Source: Corynebacterium choanae (GTDB taxonomy: Bacteria > Actinomycetota > Actinomycetes > Mycobacteriales > Mycobacteriaceae). Taken from it: a stretch of 64,000 nucleotides of DNA. Location: the NCBI RefSeq assembly GCF_003813965.1, contig NZ_CP033896.1, positions 1,984,001 to 2,048,000 on the forward strand, given 5' to 3'. A program made the position numbers and the translations under genes. A model generated the notes under the pieces. The model saw only the letters and a list, made by a program, of their open reading frames with translations. It was not told the origin of the DNA and searched no databases. Below, one piece after another: positions 1-9,573 of this stretch; positions within the stretch are counted from its first letter, which is position 1; every line of letters begins with the position of its first letter.

Positions 1-394
1 GCCGACGGAACGCACCGGTAAAGAAGATACGCACCATGTGGGCGATAATCGAGAACGCGAACAGCAGTGCAGCCCAGTGGTGCAGCTGACGGATGAACAG
101 GCCGCCACGAACTTCGAAGGAAAGATCCAGGGCGGTCTTGTAGGCGCGCGACATTTCAACGCCACGCAGCGGTGCATAAGCACCGTCGTAGATCACCTTG
201 GTAATCGACGGATCGAAGAACAAGGTGAGATAGATACCCGACAGCAGCAGAACGACGAACGAGTACAAAGCGATCTCGCCGAGCAGGAAGGACCAGTGCG
301 ACGGGAATACTTTATTAATATTCGGACGGATAAGTGCTGCTACGTGGAGCCGGGAGTCTAAGTTATTTCCCATTTTCGCAGTTTTTTTACTCAT
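1..394 (-). CDS. qcrB: Cytochrome bc1 complex cytochrome b subunit, 5' part (runs off the window start)
   Basis: Partial gene: the reverse strand encodes the first ~131 residues of the actinobacterial di-heme cytochrome b, the membrane quinol-oxidising core of complex III. The visible protein starts MSKKTAKMG and continues through a first membrane segment ([20 protein letters not shown]) to [11 protein letters not shown] and [12 protein letters not shown], the conserved first heme-ligand helix of the family. The ATG overlaps the qcrA stop codon in an ATGA (391-394), so it is translationally coupled as the last gene of ctaE-qcrC-qcrA-qcrB. The C-terminal part lies outside the window. Confidence 0.95.
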   Translation of the reverse strand, partial: MSKKTAKMGNNLDSRLHVAALIRPNINKVFPSHWSFLLGEIALYSFVVLLLSGIYLTLFFDPSITKVIYDGAYAPLRGVEMSRAYKTALDLSFEVRGGLFIRQLHHWAALLFAFSIIAHMVRIFFTGAFRR

Positions 395-1599
395 GACTGA
401 CGCTCCCAAAATGCCGGGCCGACCGGCTCAATGAAGTTGCCCTTGGCGACGAGGTAACCCTCTTCGTCAACGGTGATCGGCAGCTGCGGCAGAGCGCGGG
501 CAGCAGGACCGAACAGTGGCTTACAGTATTGCAGCACATCGAACTGCGACTGGTGGCAAGGGCAAAGGATACGGTTTTCCTGTGCCTCGTAGAGCGAAGT
601 CGGGCAGCCAATGTGGGTACAAATCTTGGAGTATGCGTAGTAGTCGCCGTAATGGAAGTCTTCCTGACCCTTGCGCTCGATAACCTTCTTTGCATCTGCG
701 GAACGCAGACGGATGAGCATCACAGCGTTACGAGGACCGTGAATGGAGTGCATATGCTCTTCATACACGTCACGAGTCGGGTTGTAGAGGTCACCGTCGT
801 TGACAGCTTCCTCCGGCAGTGGGAAGACAGTTTCCATACCAGCTGCAGCCAGATCACCTGGGCGCATGCGCACAAGGCGGGAAACACCCTGGGTGGAGAA
901 GTGGCCGTCATGTTCTTCAGCAAGGTTACCGGTGTCACGACCGAGATAGAGCTTGACCCCTTCGTCGTGCAGCGTCCAACCCGAAGTCCACAAGGTGCCA
1001 TCACCCTGGATGCCGAGCTTGCCAGCCTTCCAAGGATTCTTGATCATGCCACCGAGTGGGGCTGCAACAGCCACACCGGCGAGCACTGCACCAAGACCTG
1101 CCAGGCCAACAACGACCTTGCGGCGACCAACCATCGAGGTGGTCCAAGAATCGTTGAGCAGCGCAACCAAGGTACGGCGATCAACTTCAGCGGAAGGACC
1201 ATCGTGGCGCTGCTGCACCGAGATCTCTTCTGGGATGAACTTCTTGACGTACAGCACAGCGCCCACGCCAAGGCAGATGATGGAAAGACCCATCGTCAAA
1301 CCGAGCAGCGGTGTGTAGAGGCTGTAGGTCCACAAGCCTTCTTCGCCGAGGTACTTATACTCCCATGGCCAGAACAGGTAGATCCCGAGGAAGGCGATTG
1401 CCAGCACAACGCCGAGGGCGAACCAGGTGCCAACCATAATGGCGGCGCGCTTTTCGGCAGGATCGTTGGCGATTGGGAAGCGTTCCTTACGGAAAGCAAC
1501 GGTCACATCGTCCAGTTCAGTACCGAGACGGGCGAGCTCTTCATTGCTCATCGCATCGAGCTCTTCATTCGTGTAAGTGCGATTTACGTGATTACTCAT
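391..1599 (-). CDS. qcrA: Cytochrome bc1 complex Rieske iron-sulfur subunit
   Basis: A 402-aa actinobacterial QcrA, longer than proteobacterial Rieske proteins because it has three N-terminal membrane segments (about residues 60-85, 100-125 and 160-185) before the Rieske domain. The [2Fe-2S] ligands are visible as CTHIGCP and, about 20 residues later, CPCHQSQF. It passes electrons from quinol to the diheme cytochrome c QcrC inside the bc1-aa3 supercomplex. The start is MSNHVNRTY because its ATG forms an ATGA overlap with the qcrC stop (1596-1599); the reading frame is open upstream but that part is not needed. The same four-base overlap links it to qcrB. Confidence 0.95.
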   Translation of the reverse strand: MSNHVNRTYTNEELDAMSNEELARLGTELDDVTVAFRKERFPIANDPAEKRAAIMVGTWFALGVVLAIAFLGIYLFWPWEYKYLGEEGLWTYSLYTPLLGLTMGLSIICLGVGAVLYVKKFIPEEISVQQRHDGPSAEVDRRTLVALLNDSWTTSMVGRRKVVVGLAGLGAVLAGVAVAAPLGGMIKNPWKAGKLGIQGDGTLWTSGWTLHDEGVKLYLGRDTGNLAEEHDGHFSTQGVSRLVRMRPGDLAAAGMETVFPLPEEAVNDGDLYNPTRDVYEEHMHSIHGPRNAVMLIRLRSADAKKVIERKGQEDFHYGDYYAYSKICTHIGCPTSLYEAQENRILCPCHQSQFDVLQYCKPLFGPAARALPQLPITVDEEGYLVAKGNFIEPVGPAFWERQS

Positions 1600-2480
1600 G
1601 AGCGCGATCCAATCCACAATGCAGCGGCGATCAGAATTGAAATACCGACCAGCCACATGAACATGCCTTCAGTCACCGGACCAATACCGCCCAGTGGCAT
1701 ACCGCCCTGGGATGGGGTGTCCTTTTGCGACTTGATAAAGGCGATGATGTCGCGCTTCTCGTCAGCGGACAGCTGCCGGTCAGAGAACTTCGGCATATTC
1801 TGCGGGCCGGTGAGCATAGCTTGGTAAATTTCCTGCTCATTTGCAGGGCCAAGTGGTGGCGCAAACTTACCAGAGGAAAGGGCACCGCCTTGACCGGTGA
1901 AGTTGTGGCAGGAAGCACAGTTCAGCCGGAAAAGGTCACCGCCGCGGGCGACGTCAGCCGGATCGATGCCGTTTGCTTCCGAATAGTTCTTACCCCGGAG
2001 GGAAGTCATTTCGATGTTGCCATCTTTATCGGTGACCAGGCCTGGGCCTCCACCAACAGAGTTGACATAGGCGGCCAAAGCCAGAACCTGCTGCTCGGAG
2101 TAGCGAGGAGTCTTCCGCTTTGCCTGCGCTTCATTACGCAGCATCGGCATACGGCCGGAGTGCACCTGGAAGTACACTGCACCTTCGCCGACACCAATAA
2201 GCGATGGGCCGCGATCTTCAATACCTTGCAGATTGGTGCCGTGGCAGGTCACGCAAGCGACTTCGTAGAGCGCTTTGCCTTGATCAGCCAGAGCTGCTTG
2301 AGTCTGCTCGGCGGTTGCTGTTTGCACATCCGGGGTCACGGCGTTGGCTAGAAGCCCCGCACCGGTCAAGCCGACGGTCAGAGCCATCGCACCACCGAAG
2401 GTGCGCCTCACCTTCCGTGACAACTTGACCTTGCGGGCGCGTGCAGCCTGCCCGGTGGTCTGTGGGTTGGTTTCCATCAT
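1596..2480 (-). CDS. qcrC: Diheme cytochrome c subunit of the bc1 complex
   Basis: A protein of about 294 aa with two heme-c attachment motifs, CVTCH and CASCH. An N-terminal hydrophobic segment ([17 protein letters not shown]) and a C-terminal anchor ([19 protein letters not shown]) flank them. In Corynebacteriales QcrC replaces a soluble cytochrome c and wires complex III directly to the aa3 oxidase. Two adjacent ATG codons (2480 and 2477) follow an AAGGGAA ribosome site; the second has the better spacing, giving METNPQ. It is translationally coupled to qcrA. The stop of ctaE lies 368 nt upstream, so an internal promoter is possible. Confidence 0.94.
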   Translation of the reverse strand: MMETNPQTTGQAARARKVKLSRKVRRTFGGAMALTVGLTGAGLLANAVTPDVQTATAEQTQAALADQGKALYEVACVTCHGTNLQGIEDRGPSLIGVGEGAVYFQVHSGRMPMLRNEAQAKRKTPRYSEQQVLALAAYVNSVGGGPGLVTDKDGNIEMTSLRGKNYSEANGIDPADVARGGDLFRLNCASCHNFTGQGGALSSGKFAPPLGPANEQEIYQAMLTGPQNMPKFSDRQLSADEKRDIIAFIKSQKDTPSQGGMPLGGIGPVTEGMFMWLVGISILIAAALWIGSRS

Positions 2481-2848
2481 TTCCCTTAAAACGTGGATCG
2501 GACAATGTGGGTGTAACAGCCCGACAACTTGCCTGTTCATCACTTCAGCATTCCGACCGCACCAGTGAACCGTTTCCAGGACCTTCCTGGACTTGGGGCC
2601 AATACCTTTTCGCCCTGCCCCACTGTCTCGTCTGCGACGAAACCGCGAACTCAGAACGAAAACACCCAAGCCGTCGACCAGCTAACGGACAATACTTCGC
2701 TACCAACCAACGGTGAGTAGCTAGTGAAGTACACGATGCGATGGCGACGGTGCCTAGCGCCTCCCGGCAATCCGGGAAGAATCTCGAAGTGATGAAGTTG
2801 AAGTTGTATCGAACACTCGCGTGTTCAGGACTGCCAGATTCCCCGGCG
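2481..2848. other. Intergenic region between ctaE and qcrC
   Basis: 368 nt without a credible gene. It contains a short perfect hairpin (CTCCCGG, CAAT loop, CCGGGAAG; 2761-2778) without a T-run, so it is not a standard terminator. It could be a processing site or partial attenuator between ctaE and qcrCAB, which lie in the same orientation. Confidence 0.5.
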
Positions 2849-3463
2849 TTACTGGATGAAGTAGATCGTGATGAACAGACCGATCCAGACCAGGTCAACG
2901 AAGTGCCAGTAGTAGGACACCACCATTGCCGCTGTAGCCTGAGCCGGAGTGAACTTCGCAAACGTGACACGAAGCAGCACAACCACGAAAGCCAACACGC
3001 CCGCGAGAACGTGAGCTGCGTGGAAGCCGGTCGTGATGAAGAAGGCTGAACCGTAAACAGAGTTCTGAATGGTCATACCCTCGCGAACGAGGTTGATGTA
3101 TTCACCAGCCTGGCCAGCGAGGAACACCAGACCCAACAGGGCCGAAAGTGCATACCACCGGCGCAGACCGTAGACATCGCCACGTTCTGCCGCGAAGACA
3201 CCAAACTGTGCCGTAAAGGAGCTTGAGATCAGAATGATCGTGAACAGCAAGGCGTACCAAACATTGAGGTAGCTTGTGCCATACTCCCAGCTTCCTCCCT
3301 GGCCGTTCGCACGAGATACGAAGTACATCGCGAACAGACCAGCGAAGAACATTAATTCCTGAGACAGAAACACAACCGTTCCGACACTGACCATATTGGG
3401 GCGGTTCAGTGCCGCAACACGCTGTGGTGCTGCCATTCCTGTGTTTCCAACTGCGCTCGTCAC
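2849..3463 (-). CDS. ctaE: Cytochrome c oxidase subunit III (aa3 oxidase)
   Basis: A 204-aa subunit III of the aa3 terminal oxidase, with five membrane segments and the motif [21 protein letters not shown] typical of actinobacterial CtaE. The start is taken as the GTG at 3463 (reading [14 protein letters not shown]), which matches the usual N-terminus. An upstream in-frame extension lacks support. A -10-like CATACT (3471-3476) lies 7 nt before this GTG, so the mRNA may be leaderless. It heads the ctaE-qcrCAB group. Confidence 0.94.
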   Translation of the reverse strand: MTSAVGNTGMAAPQRVAALNRPNMVSVGTVVFLSQELMFFAGLFAMYFVSRANGQGGSWEYGTSYLNVWYALLFTIILISSSFTAQFGVFAAERGDVYGLRRWYALSALLGLVFLAGQAGEYINLVREGMTIQNSVYGSAFFITTGFHAAHVLAGVLAFVVVLLRVTFAKFTPAQATAAMVVSYYWHFVDLVWIGLFITIYFIQ

Positions 3464-4243
3464 GTTATTTAGTATGACGGAGTACCTGCCCCACCGCACC
3501 TCAAGCCCCCCTCTTACTTTGGGAAAATTTTTGGCCTAAGGAAGGCAATTCCACAGGGTTAACTTGAAAAATTTTTTTTACCCTACTCGGGAACTTTTCC
3601 TCCGTTCTATCCGACGGGCCGTTTCTGCAGGTGACACGGGCAAGCCTGCGGGATCGCTGAAAATCGACAAAACCTGCGCCTTGTTTTGCTCAAATTGAGT
3701 GGCATCCAAAGGCGTTCTGCCGGAAAAACGCATGAGAGTTATCTCACACCCGCCAGACCCCCCATTTGCCGGAAATCATACTTTCGTATGCCCCTCACAA
3801 CCGGCGTTGAGCACTCTCACCAATCAGGCAGCTACCCCTCCGATCGCCCCCTCAACGATCATGCATCACCGTCAGGTGAGGCACGTTCGATCACCCAATC
3901 CCCTCCCCCGCAAATAAGACTTCTTCGCCTCACTTCGCCTGCCAACACGCCGGCGGAGCTGCAGAGATAATCAAACGGTGACGGATTTGCAGCTTGCAAT
4001 TCCCTACCCCCTAGTGCCGGGTCATCTACCGACACCATATTCGATCATTTGCCGCGTTACCCCGACCGCCCTTTTCGTCACAATTGACGTAAAAATAAAG
4101 TTCCTGTAATCCTGAATTTTCTTCCAAGCATGCGCGCACAACACGACAAAACGATAAAAAAGTCACCATCACCGAAGAAAAGCATGTAGGCAGACCCGCA
4201 GACGTTCCCCACCGCAGGAAACCCCAATTAGCGGAACTACACA
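3464..4243. other. Gene-free region between ctaF terminator and ctaE
   Basis: About 780 nt with only short conflicting open frames and no recognisable protein. It must hold the promoter(s) for ctaE-qcrCAB on the minus strand: CATACT at 3471-3476, and a TAGGGT-like hexamer with A/T tracts around 3565-3590. The rest is C-rich on the plus strand and I see no clear element in it. Confidence 0.5.
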
Positions 4244-4245
4244 GC

Positions 4246-4300
4246 AAAAAACTCGCCAGGAGCAAGCTCTGCAACGCAGAATGCTTACCCCTGGCGAGTG
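4246..4300 (-). terminator. Rho-independent terminator after ctaC-ctaF
   Basis: A perfect 10-bp inverted repeat (ACTCGCCAGG at 4251-4260, CCTGGCGAGT at 4291-4300) encloses a smaller inner stem (TCTGC/GCAGA). Read on the minus strand the stem ends directly in six T (plus-strand A-run 4246-4251). It closes the ctaC-ctaF transcript and separates it from ctaE-qcrCAB. Confidence 0.85.
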
Positions 4301-4395
4301 TCTTATAAAGGAAGTGTGATGCCGTCAGGCGCGGCCCTTGGACGCCCCGCCTGATCTACGGCTAAGGCAGACTAAAACGGAACCGTTTTTGCCGA

Positions 4396-4827
4396 TTAGT
4401 GCTTTTCGCGCGGCATACCGTACTGCAGATTCAGCATGGTGCCGAAGAAGATCAGCATAACCGCGCCGAGGATCAGCAGCCAGTACATCATGTAGGCGAT
4501 AGCAATACCCATCAAGGCGATGGCCATGGACATTGCGAAAGGCCAAATAGAGGACGGACCGAAGAAACCGTACTGACCAGCGTTGTCAGCGATTTCAGCT
4601 TCTTCCCAGTCCTGCGGCAGCACGTCCATGCGACGTTCGGTGAAGTGGAAGTACACACCAAGCATCGTGGTCAAACCGATGCAGAGAACCAGACCAGTGG
4701 ATCCAGCCCACTCCACACCCTGGTGGTAGCCGGCATCCTCAACATACTTCGTGCCAAGGACATACACCACAGTCGCCAGAATGAGGAACACTGACAGACC
4801 GTAGAAAATTCGAGCCATTGATTTCAT
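4396..4827 (-). CDS. ctaF: Cytochrome c oxidase subunit IV, actinobacterial type
   Basis: A 143-aa fourth subunit of the aa3 oxidase, found only in actinobacteria. It has four hydrophobic segments: residues ~5-25, ~42-60 and two near the C-terminus (WPFAMSMAIALMGIAIAYMM and LLILGAVMLIFFGTML). The ATG at 4827 is preceded by AAGGAAGGT at good spacing and lies 19 nt after ctaC, so the two form an operon. Confidence 0.93.
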   Translation of the reverse strand: MKSMARIFYGLSVFLILATVVYVLGTKYVEDAGYHQGVEWAGSTGLVLCIGLTTMLGVYFHFTERRMDVLPQDWEEAEIADNAGQYGFFGPSSIWPFAMSMAIALMGIAIAYMMYWLLILGAVMLIFFGTMLNLQYGMPREKH

Positions 4828-4846
4828 ATCAATTTACCTTCCTTGA

Positions 4847-5989
4847 CTACCGGGCCGTCTCGTTGAGTTCGACATAGTTGCCGTCCTTCTCAACGCCACG
4901 CGAGTCTTCACGACCGGTTACGAATGGAGCGGTGGAGGTTGCGTAAGGATCTTCACCGATTGCCTTCAGCGCCTCCGAGTTCGGAGCGGTCGGGTTCGCG
5001 ATACGGAACTTCATGTATTCAGCGAACTTGTCACGGCTCACAGCGCGGATTTCGAAGTTCATCATAGCGTGGTAGGTACCGCACATTTCTGCACAGCGCC
5101 CAACGAAAGCGCCTTCTTTTTCAATCTTGGAAACCTGGAAGCGACGCTGTGCGTGGCTGGCTTCCGGATGTGGATAAGCGTCACGCTTGAACAGGAATTC
5201 TGGAACCCAGAAGGAGTGCGACACGTCAGCCGAGGCGAGGTCGAATTCGATTGGGGTTTCAGTTGGTAGCACGAGCACTGGCACTTCTTCCGAAGTACCG
5301 AGGGTCTCAATGGTGTTGAAGTGCAGGTAAGAGATGTCGGACTTCGAGCGGCCGTTGACCGGACCGTCCTCTGGCTCTACCCCACGCTCTTCAGCGAACT
5401 TTTCCATCTTTTCGCGATAGGCTTCATCAACCTTGGACAGCTCGGCGGTAGCGGTACGCTCTTCGTCGATACCGTTCCAAACCTGGCCGTCAGCAGCGGC
5501 ACCGAGACCGGTTACCTCACGGTAGCCAAACTTCCAGTTCCATTGGAAGGCGGTGACGTCAACAACAACCTCGGGATCCTTATCCAACGCGTCGACCTTG
5601 TCTTGGGTCTGCACGGTGAAGAAGAACAGGGTCATCACGATAACCACTGGAATGGTTGTCAACACAATTTCCAGCGGTACGTTGTACTGCAGCTGGTTCG
5701 GGATTGGGTCTTTGCCCTGCTTTTCAGCTTTCTTGGCGGAGAACGCGAAGATCGAGTAGATCATCAGCCCCCACATCACGATGCCGATTGCCCAAGCGGC
5801 AACCCACACCCATTCCCAGAAGTTCTCCATCGCCCGGGCTTCCGGGGTGATGCCGTCTGGCCAGCCAAGCTGGAAGACGGCCCAGTGCGGACCCTCAACC
5901 TCACAGCCAGCAAGCGCCATCGCTCCCGTAGCGAGGGCAGTTGTCAGCAGCGCCTTTTTCTTCAGGCGCGTGAAAATACGGTGTTCCAC
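4847..5989 (-). CDS. ctaC: Cytochrome c oxidase subunit II, lipoprotein
   Basis: A 380-aa subunit II carrying the binuclear CuA centre. The CuA ligand motif CAEMCGTYHAMM is present near residue 290, and the upstream CuA histidine sits in DVSHSFW. A lipobox (LAGC, Cys29) follows a KKK-hydrophobic signal peptide, so it is a membrane-anchored lipoprotein with two further membrane segments. The start is set to the GTG at 5989 (EHRIFTRLKKKALL), because AGGAAGG lies ~9 nt upstream of it and downstream of the next possible GTG at 6013. It is followed by ctaF. Confidence 0.93.
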   Translation of the reverse strand: MEHRIFTRLKKKALLTTALATGAMALAGCEVEGPHWAVFQLGWPDGITPEARAMENFWEWVWVAAWAIGIVMWGLMIYSIFAFSAKKAEKQGKDPIPNQLQYNVPLEIVLTTIPVVIVMTLFFFTVQTQDKVDALDKDPEVVVDVTAFQWNWKFGYREVTGLGAAADGQVWNGIDEERTATAELSKVDEAYREKMEKFAEERGVEPEDGPVNGRSKSDISYLHFNTIETLGTSEEVPVLVLPTETPIEFDLASADVSHSFWVPEFLFKRDAYPHPEASHAQRRFQVSKIEKEGAFVGRCAEMCGTYHAMMNFEIRAVSRDKFAEYMKFRIANPTAPNSEALKAIGEDPYATSTAPFVTGREDSRGVEKDGNYVELNETAR

Positions 5990-6866
5990 GTACGTCTGCC
6001 TTCCTGTGCACACTAAAAATTCGTTCGTCCATTCTGACCACGATTCTTGCTCCTGACGCTACCCCAGAACCTGTACCAAGCAGGCCATTTTGGACGCAAG
6101 AGTAAGAAAAATGCACGCGATTACAAATAAACCAATGTGGATTTTATCCCATGAGCTGCGGTACTCACCAATGGGCAAGTTCCCGACAGAGGACGAAAAA
6201 CTGCAGAATCAACCTTAGGTTTGCCCCCTTATGGGCGTAGTAATGATCAGCCCAGGGGGTGTCAGCTCCCGCACTTACCACAGGACTCGTTTCACCCCCT
6301 GCCCCCTCCATGGTGAATCCCTCCAGTGTGTGCCGGATTTTACGAGGTCTGAAACCTGCAACTGCTCTGTGGGGAACAGTTGAGTAACGATGAAACAATT
6401 GCAAGCCGTTACAAGAAATGTGCGCTTGGCCACTTTTCAGGCCGGGCGTGTTGCTTACCCCCATACGCGAGGGCACTACTGCCCCACTACCGGAAGTGAC
6501 AAGCCGCCACCGGAGTGCATGCTCCCTAGAAAGTCGCGCACGTTTCTACCAACACGAATCGGCACCACTTCACTAAACCGGCTAGAGTGAGTGCAGTTTG
6601 ATCAGTCATACCGGGAATCCCACGGATGTCGAATGTTTACGGATCGAGCACGGCTCCAACCAGCCAATGTCAACGACATTGTCGTTGTTCCTTATATATA
6701 AGGACTAGAGGTAACAGTCGTGCGCTCCCCGATTTCACAGCCGCGAGGTGGGTTACCCACTGCCATAATCACTGTTCCTGGAATCGAAAGCCATGCAAAG
6801 CGCCAGTGGAACAACACAGCGTTTTACCAGGTTTGCCAAGGGACACAGAAAGGATCGCTTGCTGCT
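5990..6866. other. Divergent intergenic region between ctaC and ltsA
   Basis: About 877 nt with no credible gene. It holds the promoters for both ctaC and ltsA, the paired palindromes listed separately (6671-6704), and a 9-bp perfect inverted repeat CAGGGGGTG/CACCCCCTG (6253-6261 and 6293-6301) with a 31-nt loop on the ctaC side. Confidence 0.5.
6671..6704. promoter_or_regulatory. Two adjacent palindromes upstream of ltsA
   Basis: CAACGAC-ATT-GTCGTTG (6671-6687) is a perfect 17-bp palindrome with a 3-nt centre. One base later TCCTTATATATAAGGA (6689-6704) is a perfect 16-bp palindrome. The second contains TATATA and could itself be a -10 box for ltsA, whose start is about 160 nt downstream. 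I infer an operator or overlapping operator/promoter; no known regulator consensus was recognised. Confidence 0.5.
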
Positions 6867-8789
6867 ATGTGTGGTTTGCTAGCCATGTTGTGCGCTAAAC
6901 CGAATGCCGACGAGTACGTGTCCGCCATCTCAGATGCCCTTCCCTGCATGCGGCATCGAGGACCCGACGAAGACGGAACTTGGCACGACGATCAAGCAGT
7001 CTTTGGCTTCAACCGGCTGTCAATTATCGACATTGCGCATTCTCATCAGCCACTCACCTGGGGTCCAGATGACCAACCGAATCGCTACGCGATGACCTTT
7101 AACGGTGAAATCTACAACTACATTGAGCTTCGTGAGCAGCTGCAGGAATTGGGCTATACATTCCACACCAGTGGGGACGGCGAACCAATCGTGGTCGGCT
7201 TCCACCACTTTGGACCGTCATTTGTCGAGCAGCTCCGAGGAATGTTCGCAGTCGCGATCTGGGACAGTCACGAACGGCGAATGTTTATTGCCCGTGACCG
7301 CTTCGGCATCAAACCCATGTATCTGTGCACCACTGCTGCAGGCACAGTGATTGCAAGTGAGAAAAAATCCATTTTGTCAATGGCTCCTGCACTCGGCTTG
7401 GCGCTCGATGTTGACGTCCATGCGCTGGAGCATTACATCGATCTGCAATACGTTCCTGAACCGGAATCACTTCACGAAGGTATCTTCCGTCTGGAAAGCG
7501 GCTCGTGGGGCTACATCACCCCGGGTCAAACCGTGACAACAACCCGCTACTTCGAGCCGGAATTTCGCACCAAAGACGTGCCAGCCGGCACCGAACAGCA
7601 AGTGTTTGATCGAATTGCAGCAGTGATGGAAGACTCGGTTGCAAAACATATGCGCGCCGACGTCACGGTGGGATCGTTCCTTTCAGGCGGTATCGACTCG
7701 ACCGCTATCGCTGCGTTAGCCAAACGCCACAACCCTGACCTCCTCACCTTCACCACTGGATTTGAACGCGAAGGCTATTCGGAAGTTGATGTTGCCGCAG
7801 AATCTGCCGCAGCAATCGGCGCTGAACATATTGTGAAAATTGTCAGCCCCGAAGAATACGCAGCCGCCATCCCGAAGATCATGTGGTATCTCGACGATCC
7901 GGTGGCTGATCCTTCCCTCGTTCCGTTGTACTTTGTGGCGCAAGAAGCGCGCAAACATGTCAAAGTTGTGCTCTCAGGTGAGGGAGCCGACGAGCTTTTT
8001 GGTGGATACACAATTTACAAAGAACCATTGTCGTTGGCACCATTCGACCATATTCCAGATCCGGTGCAGCGAGGCTTGCGGAAAGTTGCTGCCTTGCTCC
8101 CCGATGGGGTGAAAGGCAAATCCTTGTTGGAACGGGGCACCACCCCGTTGGAGGAGCGCTACTACGGCAATGCTCGCAGCTTCAACTTCAGCCAATTACA
8201 ACGGGTCATGCCGGAAGCAAAACGGGAATGGGACCACACCGAGGTAACCGCCCCAATTTATGCAAAATCCACCCATATGGATCCGGTAGCCCGGATGCAA
8301 CATCTTGATCTGTTTACCTGGCTGCGGGGCGATATTCTGGTCAAAGCAGACAAAATGACCATGGCGAACTCCTTGGAACTCCGGGTGCCGTTCCTGGATA
8401 AGGAAGTATTCGCCGTTGCAGAAACCCTGCCCCCAGAGATGAAAATTTCGCACGGCACTACCAAATATGCTCTTCGCAAAGCTATGGAGCAGATTGTTCC
8501 ACCGCATGTGCTGCATCGAAAGAAGCTCGGATTCCCGGTACCGATGAAGCACTGGCTTGCGGGCGATCAACTGCACGGCTGGGCAATAGAGACAATTCAG
8601 CAGTCGCAGGCTGGGGATCTGATCGATAAGCAGGCATGTCTAGCGATGCTCGAGGAGCATCGTCGTGGGCAATCTGATCATTCGCGTCGCTTGTGGACGG
8701 TGCTGGCCTTTATGGTGTGGCACGGGATTTTCGTCGAGCATCGGATCGACCCACAGATCGAAGAACGCGATTACCCCATCGAACTGTAG
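6867..8789 (+). CDS. ltsA: LtsA, asparagine synthetase-like glutamine amidotransferase
   Basis: A 640-aa class II glutamine amidotransferase. The N-terminal Ntn-hydrolase domain begins MCGLLAML; Cys2 is the nucleophile exposed after Met removal, which fixes the start at 6867, with AGAAAGGA upstream. The asparagine synthetase-like ATP-pyrophosphatase domain follows, with its PP-loop SFLSGGIDST. In C. glutamicum LtsA is needed for normal cell-envelope structure and lysozyme resistance (established for the family) and transfers glutamine nitrogen to a cell-wall substrate. It is divergent from ctaC and ends before a bidirectional terminator. Confidence 0.93.
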   Translation: MCGLLAMLCAKPNADEYVSAISDALPCMRHRGPDEDGTWHDDQAVFGFNRLSIIDIAHSHQPLTWGPDDQPNRYAMTFNGEIYNYIELREQLQELGYTFHTSGDGEPIVVGFHHFGPSFVEQLRGMFAVAIWDSHERRMFIARDRFGIKPMYLCTTAAGTVIASEKKSILSMAPALGLALDVDVHALEHYIDLQYVPEPESLHEGIFRLESGSWGYITPGQTVTTTRYFEPEFRTKDVPAGTEQQVFDRIAAVMEDSVAKHMRADVTVGSFLSGGIDSTAIAALAKRHNPDLLTFTTGFEREGYSEVDVAAESAAAIGAEHIVKIVSPEEYAAAIPKIMWYLDDPVADPSLVPLYFVAQEARKHVKVVLSGEGADELFGGYTIYKEPLSLAPFDHIPDPVQRGLRKVAALLPDGVKGKSLLERGTTPLEERYYGNARSFNFSQLQRVMPEAKREWDHTEVTAPIYAKSTHMDPVARMQHLDLFTWLRGDILVKADKMTMANSLELRVPFLDKEVFAVAETLPPEMKISHGTTKYALRKAMEQIVPPHVLHRKKLGFPVPMKHWLAGDQLHGWAIETIQQSQAGDLIDKQACLAMLEEHRRGQSDHSRRLWTVLAFMVWHGIFVEHRIDPQIEERDYPIEL

Positions 8790-8820
8790 GATCACAGCAT
8801 CAGCTGTGTCACCAACCTAA

Positions 8821-8872
8821 AAACGACCCCACAATCCAGCCAGTTCAATTCGCTGGATTGTGAGGTCGTTTC
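8821..8872. terminator. Bidirectional terminator between ltsA and erpA
   Basis: A long inverted repeat: AAACGACC...ACAATCCAGC (8821-8840) pairs with GCTGGATTGT.AGGTCGTTT (8853-8872) around an 11-nt loop. A-runs on one flank and T-runs on the other serve both of the convergent genes. Confidence 0.85.
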
Positions 8873-8884
8873 CTGTATCAAGCT

Positions 8885-9229
8885 TTAGTTGAAAGAGTCA
8901 CCGCAGGCACAGGAGCCGGCGGCATTTGGATTATCGATGGTAAACCCTTGCGACTCGATGGAGTCAGCAAAATCGATGGTTGCTCCGGTGAGGTAAGGAA
9001 CGCTCATCTTATCGACGGCCAGCTTCACACCACTGATCACGTCGACTTTGTCTCCGTCGAGTTCACGGTCGTCGAAGTAGAGCTGGTAGCGCAGGCCAGC
9101 GCAGCCACCGGGTTGCACCGCAATGCGAAGATACAGATCGTCGCGGCCTTCCTGATCAAGCAAGGCTTTCGCTTTCGCAGCAGCAGCTTCGGTGAGGGTG
9201 ACGCCTGTCTGTGTTTCGGGGGTTGTCAT
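8885..9229 (-). CDS. erpA: HesB/IscA-family iron-sulfur insertion protein
   Basis: A 114-aa A-type Fe-S carrier. The three conserved cysteines are visible: Cys43 in GGCAGLRY, and Cys107 and Cys109 in the C-terminal SCACGDSF. Such proteins hand [4Fe-4S]/[2Fe-2S] clusters to apo-enzymes; possible clients in this window are LipA, SdaA and QcrA (inference). It is convergent with ltsA. Confidence 0.9.
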   Translation of the reverse strand: MTTPETQTGVTLTEAAAAKAKALLDQEGRDDLYLRIAVQPGGCAGLRYQLYFDDRELDGDKVDVISGVKLAVDKMSVPYLTGATIDFADSIESQGFTIDNPNAAGSCACGDSFN

Positions 9230-9573
9230 AGTTGAAACGCTATCTCCTTCGATTGGGATGTTTTTCCACCATGCACACTAGCAGCACCGCAAATCATTGA
9301 ACGTGGGTCGCAGCAGTGTTTCAGGCGCAGCGGTTACTTCTTCTAACGCCACCAGCATAGTGATTTATTGCCTCCACGCTACTGTATATTGCCTTCGACA
9401 AGATAGGGCTGGCCCACCGATCTCCCCCACCGTGCAACTGTTCCTGTAGGTTGGCAGGCTGCCACGAGCCTTTTTGCGGATGCTGCTTTGCGACCGTGTG
9501 GATAGTTGCGCCGATTCACCGAGTTTCGTGGTTTTGTTGTATTGCTTTTAGCTGGTTCTGTAGCCTAAAGCGT
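9230..9573. other. Divergent intergenic region erpA / DUF3043 gene
   Basis: 344 nt with the two divergent promoters. On the plus strand TAGCCT (about 9561) lies close before the GTG at 9574, as in leaderless corynebacterial promoters. Nothing else is recognised. Confidence 0.4.

Noticed and set aside
529..1827. Long plus-strand open frame opposite qcrA
   Set aside because: It is the antisense of a clear Rieske protein gene and has no motif or ribosome site of its own.
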